Part shown: piece after piece, positions 17,695-26,468 of the stretch
Layout of the letters: the number at the start of each line of letters is the position of its first letter
Position numbering within the stretch: the first letter of the stretch is position 1
Origin: Saccharicrinis sp963667815
GTDB lineage: Bacteria; Bacteroidota; Bacteroidia; Bacteroidales; Marinilabiliaceae
Length of the DNA stretch: 64,000 nucleotides
Strand: one strand, 5' to 3'
Assembly: GCA_963667815.1 (NCBI GenBank)
Contig: OY764021.1
Position numbers and translations under genes: made by a program
Notes under the pieces: generated by a model
Seen by the model: the letters and a program-made list of their open reading frames with translations, nothing else
What the model was told of the DNA's origin: nothing
The model's database searches: none

Positions 17695-18729
17695 TTATTT
17701 AGTAGGTTTACCAAATAACTTATATATTTTACGTCTTCTTAAAAATGGTATTTTTCGTTCTGATGGTACACCGTGTATTTTAATATATTCCTCTGCAGCT
17801 TCAATCATTCTAGAAGCTGAGTTACCATCATTATAAGGATGATAATTATCAAAAAACCATTTTCTTTCATTTTTAAATGGATCTTGAGTAAGATTTGAAG
17901 TTATAACATCAGCTAGTTTCTCCCCATTATTAATGTCCTCCCAACGAATATTTTTTGAATTAGAATTAAAAGTTATGACAGGTTTATCAAGTAATAAAAA
18001 TTCATATACTACTGACGATGTATCACTTATCATTAAGTCACATGCTTGAAGTAATGGTTTAATATTTGTATTATTATACAATTCTACGTTTTCATTTGAT
18101 TCTGCAAATTGTTTATATTCTGCACTTACATTTTTATCCATTTTGTCATGGAATTTAATGTAAATGAAGTAATCTTTGTTGTCAGCCAATTTAAAAATTG
18201 ATTCTTTGAATTTTGTAGCTGAAGTAAGACTAGGTGAAAATGTAGGTGAATAAAGTAAGATATGTTTATAACCACTGGGTTTTAAACTTTCATTAGAATT
18301 CTCATTAATAAATAAGCTATCTAATTTACACCACCCAGTTTCTTTTACTTCAAAATTTTTGAACTTCTGTTTAAGTTTTAAAAATCGGTTCGTAAAATAC
18401 GGTCCTTGCGTTAAATATAAATCAAAATATTGACGTATGTGGAAGTGACCTGATTTCTCGCCTGCCATTCCGTGAAAGATTTGAATTTTTACTCCTGGAA
18501 TATAATGTGGAATTACATTTCCTGGTGCAAAATTTATATCTGCATTAAAACTTATAAGTTCATCTATGGTTTGGCAATGCTTCACTTTTTCACGGTCAAA
18601 TGGAAAGAACTTTTCGGCTTTTTCCTGAAAGTACCATAATGTTTCATAACCACGACGTTGCGATTCATCATTTATAGGACGCATAATATCAAAAGCATAA
18701 GGTTGTCCACAAAAAAGTACTACTTTCAT
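17695..18729 (-). CDS. CDP-glycerol glycerophosphotransferase-like protein (TagB/TagF family)
   Basis: 344 residues with the GT-B-like fold of TagB/TagF polymerases. Signatures: IQIFHGMAGEKSGHF, HILLYSPTFSPS, YIKFHDKMDK (catalytic-type His), LMISDTSSVVYEF (nucleotide-binding) and a basic C-terminus (KIPFLRRRKIYKLFGK) suited to membrane association. The family transfers glycerol phosphate, or ribitol phosphate, from the CDP-activated form onto a lipid-linked acceptor. The divergent neighbour is a TagD-like cytidylyltransferase, which supports that role. The acceptor in this Gram-negative cell is unknown; LPS or capsule is likely. Confidence 0.85.
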   Translation of the reverse strand: MKVVLFCGQPYAFDIMRPINDESQRRGYETLWYFQEKAEKFFPFDREKVKHCQTIDELISFNADINFAPGNVIPHYIPGVKIQIFHGMAGEKSGHFHIRQYFDLYLTQGPYFTNRFLKLKQKFKNFEVKETGWCKLDSLFINENSNESLKPSGYKHILLYSPTFSPSLTSATKFKESIFKLADNKDYFIYIKFHDKMDKNVSAEYKQFAESNENVELYNNTNIKPLLQACDLMISDTSSVVYEFLLLDKPVITFNSNSKNIRWEDINNGEKLADVITSNLTQDPFKNERKWFFDNYHPYNDGNSASRMIEAAEEYIKIHGVPSERKIPFLRRRKIYKLFGKPTK

Positions 18730-18758
18730 TTTTTTTAATTAAATATTATAAAAGAATT

Positions 18759-18766
18759 CAAAAATA
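18759..18766 (-). promoter_or_regulatory. Candidate -7 box (TATTTTTG) for the glycerophosphotransferase-like gene
   Basis: Minus-strand TATTTTTG fits TAnnTTTG, 30 bases before the ATG at 18729, predicting a leader of about 23 bases. No -33 element recognised. Confidence 0.4.
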
Positions 18767-18907
18767 GGTAATTTGTAGTGATTTTATTTAATGATACACA
18801 ATTCAATTAATTAGAAATTGTAATAATAAGAATTAGTTATACTACGTTTTTGTGTTTAAAGCTTATTAATGTACTTTTACTCGATTTTTGTAAAAAAATA
18901 GAAAATA

Positions 18908-19375
18908 ATGGGGAAAAAGAAAAAGCAATTAATTGTATATACATCAGGAACTTTCGACATGTTTCACAGTAATCATTTAAAGATGATTAATTATGCTAAA
19001 GGTTTAGGAAATGTATTAATTGTAGGTGTAAGTACAGATGAATTGGTTAGTTCCTATAAAGCTCCCCCAATTGTACCTTTTGAGGAAAGACTAGCCATAG
19101 TTGAAGGTTTAAAAGCTCCTGATATTGTTATTCCACAGCGATCATTAGATCATAAGGAAATTGTTAAAAAACTGCATATAGATATATTTGTAGTTGGTGA
19201 TGATTGGACCGGGAAATACGATTATTTGGAAGAATATGGAGTGAAGGTATTTTATTTTCCATACGGAGAAGGAACAAGCTCTACAGTCTTAAAGAAAAAG
19301 ATTTATGAAAGCTATGCTAAAATAAAGAAACGTATTGACAATCATGGTAATCCTGATGTTGTTTCAAAAGACTAA
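18908..19375 (+). CDS. TagD-like cytidylyltransferase (glycerol-3-phosphate cytidylyltransferase family)
   Basis: 155 residues of the HIGH-superfamily nucleotidyltransferase fold. The N-terminal motif reads SGTFDMFHSNHLKMINYAK: the two His are present (20 and 23), but the Gly of HxGH is Asn. The closing motif GEGTSSTVLKKKI corresponds to RTEGISTT of TagD. It should transfer CMP from CTP to an alcohol phosphate, most simply glycerol 3-phosphate, supplying the two glycerophosphotransferase-like proteins nearby. The HSNH variant makes substrate and activity less certain. A terminator follows directly. Confidence 0.82.
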   Translation: MGKKKKQLIVYTSGTFDMFHSNHLKMINYAKGLGNVLIVGVSTDELVSSYKAPPIVPFEERLAIVEGLKAPDIVIPQRSLDHKEIVKKLHIDIFVVGDDWTGKYDYLEEYGVKVFYFPYGEGTSSTVLKKKIYESYAKIKKRIDNHGNPDVVSKD

Positions 19376-19391
19376 AAATTTATTATAAATG

Positions 19392-19422
19392 ATGTTCACT
19401 TTTTAATAGGTGAACATTTTTT
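19392..19422 (+). terminator. Rho-independent terminator after the TagD-like gene
   Basis: Arms ATGTTCAC (19392-19399) and GTGAACAT (19410-19417), 10-base loop, and six T at 19417-19422. Separates the TagD-like gene from the SDR gene and excludes an SDR start at the in-frame GTG inside the right arm. Confidence 0.8.
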
Positions 19423-19454
19423 ATTTAATTACTACATTCATAAAACATAAAAAT

Positions 19455-20180
19455 ATGCAGTATGCTTTTGTAACTGGATCAACAAAAGGAATTGGAAAAG
19501 CAATTGGTATTACATTGCTCCAAGAAGGTTATTTTGTGGTTTTTAATTATTGTAATTCTGAGGAATCTGCAAAAGAGTTAGATCATTTATTACAAGGAAA
19601 TTATTCTGGAAAGTATTACATTTTAAAAGCTGATTTATCTAATATTGAATCTGTTTCATTGGTTTCCGAAAAAATTAATGAAGTTGTTCCATACTTAAAT
19701 ACAATAGTGTTTAATGCAGGCATTACAGATCGATCTGTTTTTGGTGAAATAAAGCCTGAGAACTGGCTTAAAGTTTTTAATGCGAACTTAAATATTCCAT
19801 TCTTGTTAATGCAAGAATTAGTGCCAAGTATTAAAGATGGTGGAAATATAATTTTTATAGGTTCCATGTTAGGCAATTTACCTCATTCTGTATCAACTTC
19901 ATATGGTGTTAGTAAAAGTGCAGTACATGCATTGGTTAAAAATATGGTGAAATTTTTATCAAAGGATAATATTACGATTAATGCTATTGCACCCGGATTT
20001 GTAGATACAGATTGGCAAAAGGAAAAACCTGAATGGTTAAGAGAAAAGATAAAAGGAAAAGTAGCTTTAAAACGTTTTGCTTCAGAAACTGAAGTGGCTG
20101 ATTTATGCTTAAATATGATTCAAACTCCTTATTTAACAGGCCAGATCATTCAATTGGATGGAGGATATAATTATGAATAA
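19455..20180 (+). CDS. Short-chain dehydrogenase/reductase
   Basis: 241 residues from the ATG at 19455; an in-frame GTG at 19410 lies inside the terminator and is rejected. Cofactor motif TGSTKGIGKAIG, NAG (FNAGIT), catalytic Ser in FIGSMLG and YxxxK in SYGVSKSA are all intact, so it is an active NAD(P)-dependent reductase. By sequence it is FabG-like, but its setting among CDP-polyol genes suggests a sugar or polyol substrate, as in pathways that pair a cytidylyltransferase with a reductase to make CDP-ribitol. That role is inference. Confidence 0.85.
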   Translation: MQYAFVTGSTKGIGKAIGITLLQEGYFVVFNYCNSEESAKELDHLLQGNYSGKYYILKADLSNIESVSLVSEKINEVVPYLNTIVFNAGITDRSVFGEIKPENWLKVFNANLNIPFLLMQELVPSIKDGGNIIFIGSMLGNLPHSVSTSYGVSKSAVHALVKNMVKFLSKDNITINAIAPGFVDTDWQKEKPEWLREKIKGKVALKRFASETEVADLCLNMIQTPYLTGQIIQLDGGYNYE

Positions 20181-20200
20181 AAGAGGGAACTCCCTCTTTT
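20179..20200. terminator. Bidirectional terminator between convergent genes
   Basis: AAAAGAGGG (20179-20187) pairs with CCCTCTTTT (20192-20200) around a 4-base loop, with A and T runs at the two ends. It starts at the SDR stop codon and lies just beyond the end of the convergent gene at 20203. Confidence 0.85.
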
Positions 20201-20202
20201 AT

Positions 20203-21300
20203 TTATTTACTATTAAGTTCTCTTTCTAACAAATCAACCATCCTAACAGATACTTTTCCATCAACAGGACCAATTATTTCTTTTGTATATTCCATTCTCT
20301 TTTCATGATTATTTCCCGGATGTTTTAATTCTGATTCAACAGTATCTTTAAGTTTTTTATATTTCCACACATTTTCACCTATATCTCTAAAACGATTCAT
20401 AGCACTTTCCATTCTTTTGTTGAATTTATATCTACCAAATAATCTATAGGATAATCTAAGATGAATAAATCGGTTACATATTACAGGTTTATCTAATGCT
20501 GCAAATTCAAAAATAACTGATGATTCATCTGATATTAACAAATCAGAAACAGCATAAAAGGGAGCTATATTATAATCTTCAAAACCGGCAAAATATACAT
20601 TATCGTATTTTTCCCATTTTTTAAATTTCTTACGTTGAGCTTTATATTTCTTTCTTAAGTAACTGTAATAGTGTGGTTTAATTATTAAGTTGAAATCGCT
20701 AAATTCCTCTGGAAATTTGTTAGACATATTTTCAATAGAGCTTGGATAAAATGTAGGTGCATATAATAATGTAGGCTTGTTTTTATTCAATCCTAATCTC
20801 TGAAGTAAATCATCTTTCATTTTAGGAGTATATCTAAAAACATCATCTAATTTTGAAAAACCTACATTTTCCCAAACAGTTTTAGCATTTGGATATAATT
20901 CTTTTAATCTTTTTAATCGAAACTCACCTTCAATAAATCTAATATCAAATCTATTTTTATCTTCTGTAAAAGCACTTACTTTAGTTCCAATTCCATGAAC
21001 AATCAGTACTTTTTTATCATGAGGAATTGTTGTTTCAGGATAACGATCTCCACCACAAATTAAATAATCGCAAGTACTATTTTCAAAACCAGATTCTCCT
21101 ACTTTATATGGAATGTTTTCTTTTTCACAAACTCTTGAAATAGCCTCATTTTGATTGAAAATGTCTCTTTTGCTACTCTCAAGGATAACAAAAATATAGT
21201 TAAGGTTTCTCTTTTCAAGTTCTCTTGCTACAGGTAAAAACTGAGGTATATAGTAAAGATGTTCGGTAAAGAATATTGCAAAATATTGAGATAGTAACAT
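20203..21300 (-). CDS. Second CDP-glycerol glycerophosphotransferase-like protein
   Basis: 365 residues from the ATG at 21300; an in-frame TTG eight codons upstream is less likely. The TagB/TagF pattern recurs: KVLIVHGIGTKVSAF, LLYAPTFYPS, LIIKPHYYSYLRKK and LLISDESSVIFEFAALDKP. It resembles the protein at 17695-18729 in architecture, but the two are clearly divergent, so they may do successive steps (primer and polymerase, as TagB and TagF do). A CDP-linked polyol phosphate is the expected donor. Confidence 0.8.
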   Translation of the reverse strand: MLLSQYFAIFFTEHLYYIPQFLPVARELEKRNLNYIFVILESSKRDIFNQNEAISRVCEKENIPYKVGESGFENSTCDYLICGGDRYPETTIPHDKKVLIVHGIGTKVSAFTEDKNRFDIRFIEGEFRLKRLKELYPNAKTVWENVGFSKLDDVFRYTPKMKDDLLQRLGLNKNKPTLLYAPTFYPSSIENMSNKFPEEFSDFNLIIKPHYYSYLRKKYKAQRKKFKKWEKYDNVYFAGFEDYNIAPFYAVSDLLISDESSVIFEFAALDKPVICNRFIHLRLSYRLFGRYKFNKRMESAMNRFRDIGENVWKYKKLKDTVESELKHPGNNHEKRMEYTKEIIGPVDGKVSVRMVDLLERELNSK

Positions 21301-21451
21301 GTGTTGTATTTTCTTTATATACAATTGTTTTAGTATAAATATTATTAGGTAATAAATATACTCTATTTAATTAAGTGATTTTTTTGAATTGGATATATTA
21401 TTAATTGATATAGCAGTAATAAGGAACAATTAATGTGTAGTAAATGAGAAA

Positions 21452-22213
21452 CTATCTTTTATCCTCTCCCCTCATTTTTCTTTTAAGTTCTGCTTTGCGG
21501 TTAATTTTATACTTATGTTGTTTATCAAATTGAATTAATAGCCTAACAGCCTCCTCTTCATTTTTACCATTAAGCTTAGCATATTCCTTTGCCACTACTT
21601 CTAATTCTTCTTCACTAGCCCAAATCTGGCGGAAATTTTTTAATCCTTTTAAATAGGGCATTTTTTCAAATTTCATTCTATTTATATCAACTACACTAAA
21701 TTCATAATTACTTTTATCTTTTCGTGTTATTAATACATTACCTCTTGAATAATCTAAATGATGAATTCTGTTTTTATGTAATTTTTGAAAAGTATATCTT
21801 GCAAATTGGCGCAAAATATTGTTTTTATCTTCAAATTCAAAACCAATTAAATCTCTAATAGTAAAATCGTATTGTAAATGCAGACTAACGTAATAACTTC
21901 TATAAAAAAGTCCATTTTTTAAAGTTTCTGCATAACCAATTGGTTCAGGAGTATCAGCTCCTACTTTACGCATTTTTAAAGCATATTCATATGAGTGTTT
22001 TGCCTTGGATCCTCTAATCCATGCGTATGCAATTTTATTGATGAAATGAGGTATTTTAAAAGATTTTACATTGATTTTATATCCTTTGTAATCAAATATT
22101 TTTATTTCATTTCGACCTTTGTAAATTGATTCACCGGTGTTGTCAAAATCATTTGGTAAATTTTTAATAAAATCTTCTAATTCTTTAAACTTTGGGTTTA
22201 CCTGAAATCTCAT
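21452..22213 (-). CDS. Lipopolysaccharide kinase InaA/KdkA-type protein
   Basis: 253 residues from the ATG at 22213. An in-frame TTG at 22243 falls within the -7 promoter box and is rejected. Protein-kinase-like fold with catalytic loop IHHLDYSRGNVLI (Asp and Asn) and the metal-binding segment VVDINRMKF. Family members such as KdkA and InaA/WaaP phosphorylate Kdo or heptose in the LPS inner core. The C-terminus is very basic, suiting a membrane-surface enzyme. It sits next to a family 9 glycosyltransferase, consistent with core LPS assembly. Confidence 0.83.
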   Translation of the reverse strand: MRFQVNPKFKELEDFIKNLPNDFDNTGESIYKGRNEIKIFDYKGYKINVKSFKIPHFINKIAYAWIRGSKAKHSYEYALKMRKVGADTPEPIGYAETLKNGLFYRSYYVSLHLQYDFTIRDLIGFEFEDKNNILRQFARYTFQKLHKNRIHHLDYSRGNVLITRKDKSNYEFSVVDINRMKFEKMPYLKGLKNFRQIWASEEELEVVAKEYAKLNGKNEEEAVRLLIQFDKQHKYKINRKAELKRKMRGEDKR

Positions 22214-22582
22214 TAATCGTAAATTTGTTAATTCTGTCAACAAAGATAAATCAAATATTATTTCCTAAGCAGGAAATAATACTAACATAGTTTAATTAAA
22301 ATATGTGGCGGTTTAAATCATTATTTATTATTAACATAATTATCAACCGCTCCGTCGTCTTAATTAATGTTACATTAGTCATTTATAAAATAGATTCTAT
22401 CAGATATGTATTAATGTTCTAATTTTATTATGTAATAGAATTTATTAAGGCTGAAAATAAGTCATTTACAATTATTATATGTTGTTTTTGTATAGTTAAA
22501 GAGATGCTAATAATAGTTGTAATTAGAAATTATCAATCTTAATTCACAATAACTTTTGAGTATGGATTATCAAAATTTGTTT
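22214..22582. other. Gene-free AT-rich spacer upstream of the LPS kinase gene
   Basis: No credible ORF. Contents seen: a -7 box at 22241-22248, a 9-bp hairpin TTATTTCCT-AAGC-AGGAAATAA (22258-22279) just upstream of it, and scattered AT repeats including one TTATTAACA at 22328. The hairpin has no T run in either direction, so it may be regulatory and not a terminator. Confidence 0.5.
22241..22248 (-). promoter_or_regulatory. Candidate -7 box (TATCTTTG) for the LPS kinase gene
   Basis: Minus-strand TATCTTTG, an exact TAnnTTTG match, 28 bases before the ATG at 22213. It decides the start of the kinase gene, since the longer in-frame TTG start lies inside it. Confidence 0.5.
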
Positions 22583-23599
22583 TTAGTGTAGAAAATAAGA
22601 TTCGTTTGATTTTACTTCGTTAACTATTTGCTCTGGTGTGATATCTACTAAACATTTTTTTATTTCTTTCAATTTACATTTAGTATCACCATGTTTACTG
22701 CATGGTTGACATGGTAAATTTTGTTCAAATATTTTCATGTTTTCTCCAGTAGGATAACCAAAGGCAGTCGGTCCAATAATTGCACAACCAGGAATATTAA
22801 ATAGATCCGCTGCATGTAAAAAACCTGTATCACCACTTACCACATATTTAGATTTGGCTGTAACACAGAAACTCTCTAATAATGAGGTTTTTCCTGCCAG
22901 GTTAAGAACTCTTTTAGGATCTGCTGCAACAATTTCTTCACAAAAAGAATCTGTAGGCCCGGCTAGTATCGTAAAGTGATAATCAGGCAATAGAGATACA
23001 AGTTTTCTCCAATATTCAACAGGCCAACGTTTTAATTCCCAAGCTGCTGAAGGAACCAAGGTAATTGTTTTTAATGGTTGATCTTTTAATAAGTCAAGGC
23101 ACTTTTGTTCTGTTTCTTTTGGGAAAACCCAATTATTATGAAGCGTATAAAAATTAAGAATTCCCCATTTTTTGAGTGGTAATCTAAAAGATTCAAATGC
23201 TCTAAAAGGTTTCGGTAATAGATTAATTCTGAATTTAAATAGTAAAAATCTCTTTAATCTACTTTTTCTACGAGTGACTAATTTAGGACCAATAGCAAGT
23301 GGACGAAGAATTAATTTTAATATGTTGGATCGGATATTGCTATGGGCATCATAAACGTGTGTATAACCTTCTTTTCTTAGTTTAAAAGCAAGTTTTATTA
23401 AACCTGATATGCCTAATTTTCGGTCAAATTCAATGAGTTGGTCAATTCTAGGATCAATTTTTAATAATGAAGCCAAATCTTTTCTTACAATCCAATGTAT
23501 TTCACAATCGGGATAATGATTTTTAAAACCACCTGTAACTGACATACATTGAATAATATCACCAATTGAACTTAAACGTATAATAAGAACCTTTTTCAC
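22583..23599 (-). CDS. Glycosyltransferase family 9 (LPS heptosyltransferase-like)
   Basis: 338 residues, GTG start at 23599. Typical GT9 opening KKVLIIRLSSIGDIIQCMSV, a donor-binding region TLVPSAAWELKRWPVEYW, SGDTGFLHAAD, IIGPTAFGYPTG, and a cysteine-rich segment CQPCSKHGDTKCK found in many members. GT9 enzymes add heptose to Kdo or heptose of the LPS inner core. It probably works with the kinase at 21452-22213, though a 369-base spacer separates them. Confidence 0.9.
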   Translation of the reverse strand: MKKVLIIRLSSIGDIIQCMSVTGGFKNHYPDCEIHWIVRKDLASLLKIDPRIDQLIEFDRKLGISGLIKLAFKLRKEGYTHVYDAHSNIRSNILKLILRPLAIGPKLVTRRKSRLKRFLLFKFRINLLPKPFRAFESFRLPLKKWGILNFYTLHNNWVFPKETEQKCLDLLKDQPLKTITLVPSAAWELKRWPVEYWRKLVSLLPDYHFTILAGPTDSFCEEIVAADPKRVLNLAGKTSLLESFCVTAKSKYVVSGDTGFLHAADLFNIPGCAIIGPTAFGYPTGENMKIFEQNLPCQPCSKHGDTKCKLKEIKKCLVDITPEQIVNEVKSNESYFLH

Positions 23600-23619
23600 A
23601 ATAACCTTTATTAATGCAA

Positions 23620-23649
23620 AAAACCGATATCATAAATGATAACGGTTTT
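23620..23649 (-). terminator. Terminator after the atpD-atpC operon
   Basis: Arms AAAACCGATATCAT (23620-23633) and ATGATAACGGTTTT (23636-23649) pair with one mismatch around a 2-base loop, 22 bases after the atpC stop. T runs flank it in both directions. Confidence 0.8.
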
Positions 23650-23671
23650 TCTATTTATCTATTAAATATTA

Positions 23672-23926
23672 TTAGTCTTTAATTGAACCAATAAGTATGG
23701 TAGCTTTATTGTTTTTACATTCGAAAATGCCTGAATCACAATTAAAAATACTTTCTTTTCCATCTTTACCGATAACTCTTATTTTTCCTTTTGCCAATTT
23801 AGAAATAATGGCTGCATGATTTTTAAGAACGGTAAAGTTTCCATTTATTCCAGGTAAGGAAACAAGTCCAATATCAGCGGAATAAAGTATTTTTTCTGGT
23901 GTAATAATTTCTAAATTTAAATCCAT
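23672..23926 (-). CDS. atpC: F-type ATP synthase epsilon subunit (short form)
   Basis: 84 residues: just the N-terminal beta-sandwich (LNLEIITPEKILYSADIGLVSLPG, GNFTVLKNHAAIIS). The C-terminal helical hairpin that inhibits ATP hydrolysis in E. coli is missing, as is common in Bacteroidota. It forms part of the central stalk with gamma. atpD ends 2 bases upstream. Confidence 0.94.
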   Translation of the reverse strand: MDLNLEIITPEKILYSADIGLVSLPGINGNFTVLKNHAAIISKLAKGKIRVIGKDGKESIFNCDSGIFECKNNKATILIGSIKD

Positions 23927-23928
23927 AA

Positions 23929-25437
23929 TTATTTAGCTTCAGCAAGTAGTTTTTCACCTTTTTCAATAGCTTCTTCTATCGTACCAACTAAGTTAAAAGC
24001 GGCTTCAGGATATTTATCTACTTCACCATCAATAATCATATTAAAGCCTTTAATAGTGTCTTCAATACTAACAAAAGTACCTTTTAAACCAGTGAATTGT
24101 TCTGCTACATGGAATGGTTGAGATAAGAATCTTTGTACCCTTCTTGCTCTGTGAACAACTAATTTATCTTCTTCAGACAACTCTTCCATACCCAGAATAG
24201 CGATAATATCTTGAAGTTCTTTATATCGTTGTAAAATTTCTTTTACTCGTTGAGCTGTTTCATAGTGCTTATCACCAACAATTTCCGGAGTTAGAATTCT
24301 TGATGTCGAATCTAATGGATCAACAGCTGGATAAATACCTAATTCAGCAATTTTACGACTTAATACAGTAGTAGCATCAAGGTGAGTAAATGTTGTTGCC
24401 GGTGCAGGGTCTGTCAAGTCATCGGCAGGTACATATACAGCTTGTACTGAAGTAATTGAACCATTTTTTGTTGATGTAATTCTTTCTTGTAATTCACCCA
24501 TTTCAGAAGATAATGTAGGCTGGTAACCTACTGCTGATGGCATACGTCCTAATAGAGCAGAAACCTCAGAACCTGCTTGGGTAAAACGGAAAATGTTATC
24601 AACGAATAATAAAATATCTTTACCGGCACCAGAACCATCTCCATCTCTAAAACTTTCAGCAATACTTAATCCAGATAAAGCAACTCTTGCACGTGCACCA
24701 GGTGGTTCATTCATCTGACCAAAAACCATAGTTACCTGCGATTCATCTAAAGCTTTTTTATCTACTTTGGACAGGTCCCAGCTACCTTCTTCCATACTCT
24801 TTTTAAATTCCTCACCGTAGTTTACAATTCCGGCTTCAATCATTTCACGTAAAAGGTCATTTCCTTCACGAGTACGCTCTCCTACACCAGCAAATACAGA
24901 TAATCCATCATAACCTTTAGCAATATTGTTGATTAACTCCTGGATTAAAACTGTTTTACCAACACCAGCACCTCCAAATAAACCAATTTTACCTCCTTTT
25001 GCGTAAGGTTCAATTAAGTCTACAACTTTAATACCAGTAAATAGAATTTCACTTTCTGTAGATAAATCTTCAAATTTAGGTGGCTCTCTATGAATAGGAA
25101 CACCATTAGTTTTATCTACATTACCTATACCATCAATAGCAGCTCCTGTAACACTTAAAAGGCGTCCTCTAACTGAGTTTCCCGGGGGCATTAATATTGG
25201 TTGACCAGTAGGAATTACTTTCATACCTCTAACTAAACCATCAGTCGCATCCATTGAAATACATCTAATAGTATTTTCTCCAATATGTTGTTGGCATTCG
25301 ATTGTAATTATCTCTCCGTTTTCGCGCGTTATTTCAAGCGCATCTAAAATATTAGGAAGTTCCTGGTCTTTTAAGTCAAAACTTACGTCGATTACAGGTC
25401 CTACAACCTGTATAATTTTCCCTTCTAATTGTTCCAT
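23929..25437 (-). CDS. atpD: F-type ATP synthase beta subunit
   Basis: 502 residues from the ATG at 25437 (MEQLEGKIIQVVGPV); an in-frame TTG ten codons earlier is not supported by the family N-terminus. Catalytic nucleotide site: P-loop GGAGVGKT, catalytic Glu in GERTREGND, Walker B LLFVDNIFRFTQAG, and DELSEED-like region present as MEELSEEDK. It is encoded only with atpC; the other F-ATPase genes begin with atpB at 63786, about 38 kb away, a split known in Bacteroidota. Confidence 0.98.
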   Translation of the reverse strand: MEQLEGKIIQVVGPVIDVSFDLKDQELPNILDALEITRENGEIITIECQQHIGENTIRCISMDATDGLVRGMKVIPTGQPILMPPGNSVRGRLLSVTGAAIDGIGNVDKTNGVPIHREPPKFEDLSTESEILFTGIKVVDLIEPYAKGGKIGLFGGAGVGKTVLIQELINNIAKGYDGLSVFAGVGERTREGNDLLREMIEAGIVNYGEEFKKSMEEGSWDLSKVDKKALDESQVTMVFGQMNEPPGARARVALSGLSIAESFRDGDGSGAGKDILLFVDNIFRFTQAGSEVSALLGRMPSAVGYQPTLSSEMGELQERITSTKNGSITSVQAVYVPADDLTDPAPATTFTHLDATTVLSRKIAELGIYPAVDPLDSTSRILTPEIVGDKHYETAQRVKEILQRYKELQDIIAILGMEELSEEDKLVVHRARRVQRFLSQPFHVAEQFTGLKGTFVSIEDTIKGFNMIIDGEVDKYPEAAFNLVGTIEEAIEKGEKLLAEAK

Positions 25438-25493
25438 GAGATATCGAAAATATTTTGAATTGGGCAAAAAGTTACAAATTATTTTAGTAATAA

Positions 25494-26468
25494 TTAGTTA
25501 ATTCTTTGCATAAGATTTTTTGCAAAATCTATTAATTCGTTTTTAATTTTTTCATTACCGTTTATTTGGCTGATGTTGTTCATAGCAAGATTATAATACT
25601 CTTCCATTAATTTTTGGGAAGATTCATCTACCAAATTTTTGATGAAGATTGCTTTGACAGCGTCTATTTTTTCTTGTTCGTCAAAGTCTTTTGCATCAAT
25701 CCAACTTTTTAACGTTTCTTTGTCCTCAAAGGTTGCATTATTAAGGGCAGTAATTAGTAAAAATGTTTTTTTATTGGCAATAATATCGCCTCCTATTCTT
25801 TTTCCAAAGGTTTTTTGGTTTCCAAAACTATCTAAATAATCATCCTGAAGTTGAAATGCAATACCTATGTTAATACCGAATTGGTATATTAAATCAGCAT
25901 CTTTTTCATTGGCTTTTGCAAGTATTGCACCAGCCTTTAAACTTCCAGCTAATAATATAGCTGTTTTAAGCCTGATCATTTCAATGTATTCATCAACAGT
26001 AACATCTCCCCTATCTTCAAAGTCCATGTCATATTGTTGTCCTTCACAAACTCCTAATGCAACATCATTAAATAGTTTTAATAAGTCAGGTAATACATCT
26101 TTTTCACTTTGAGTGATATATTGATAGGCATTAATCAGCATCGCGTCACCTGAAAGAATACCTACATTTTCGTTCCATTTTTTATGAACTGTTGATTTGT
26201 TACGTCTCACTTCCGCATTATCCATAATATCATCATGGAGCAATGTAAAGTTGTGAAATATTTCAAGTCCAAGAGCAGGTTTTAAAGCTTTTTGAATGTC
26301 TCCATTAAAAAGTTGTGTGGCCATTAAACATAACAAGGGCCTTATTCTTTTACCACCCATCTCCATTGTATACTCAATGGGTTCGTATAAATTAGACGGT
26401 GTTTTAATGAAGTTTGTTTGTTCTATTTCACTTTTAATAAGTTCTTGAACCTGATTTATCGATAACAT
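25494..26468 (-). CDS. Trans-polyprenyl diphosphate synthase
   Basis: 324 residues of the isoprenyl synthase fold with both Asp-rich motifs: LLHDDIMDNAEVRR (first) and LQDDYLDSFG (second), plus GGKRIRP near the N-terminus. It condenses IPP with allylic diphosphates in the membrane-quinone, carotenoid or lipid pathways. Chain length cannot be read confidently. Its ATG abuts the RND exporter stop without a gap, suggesting co-transcription. Confidence 0.92.
   Translation of the reverse strand: MLSINQVQELIKSEIEQTNFIKTPSNLYEPIEYTMEMGGKRIRPLLCLMATQLFNGDIQKALKPALGLEIFHNFTLLHDDIMDNAEVRRNKSTVHKKWNENVGILSGDAMLINAYQYITQSEKDVLPDLLKLFNDVALGVCEGQQYDMDFEDRGDVTVDEYIEMIRLKTAILLAGSLKAGAILAKANEKDADLIYQFGINIGIAFQLQDDYLDSFGNQKTFGKRIGGDIIANKKTFLLITALNNATFEDKETLKSWIDAKDFDEQEKIDAVKAIFIKNLVDESSQKLMEEYYNLAMNNISQINGNEKIKNELIDFAKNLMQRIN

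Noticed and set aside
17695..21300. Wall teichoic acid biosynthesis proper
   Set aside because: The TagB/TagF/TagD-like genes occur with LPS kinase and heptosyltransferase genes in a Gram-negative; a wall teichoic acid is not expected.
22328..22336. TTATTAACA as part of a second origin
   Set aside because: An isolated 9-mer without further boxes; it shows instead that this motif alone is weak evidence.
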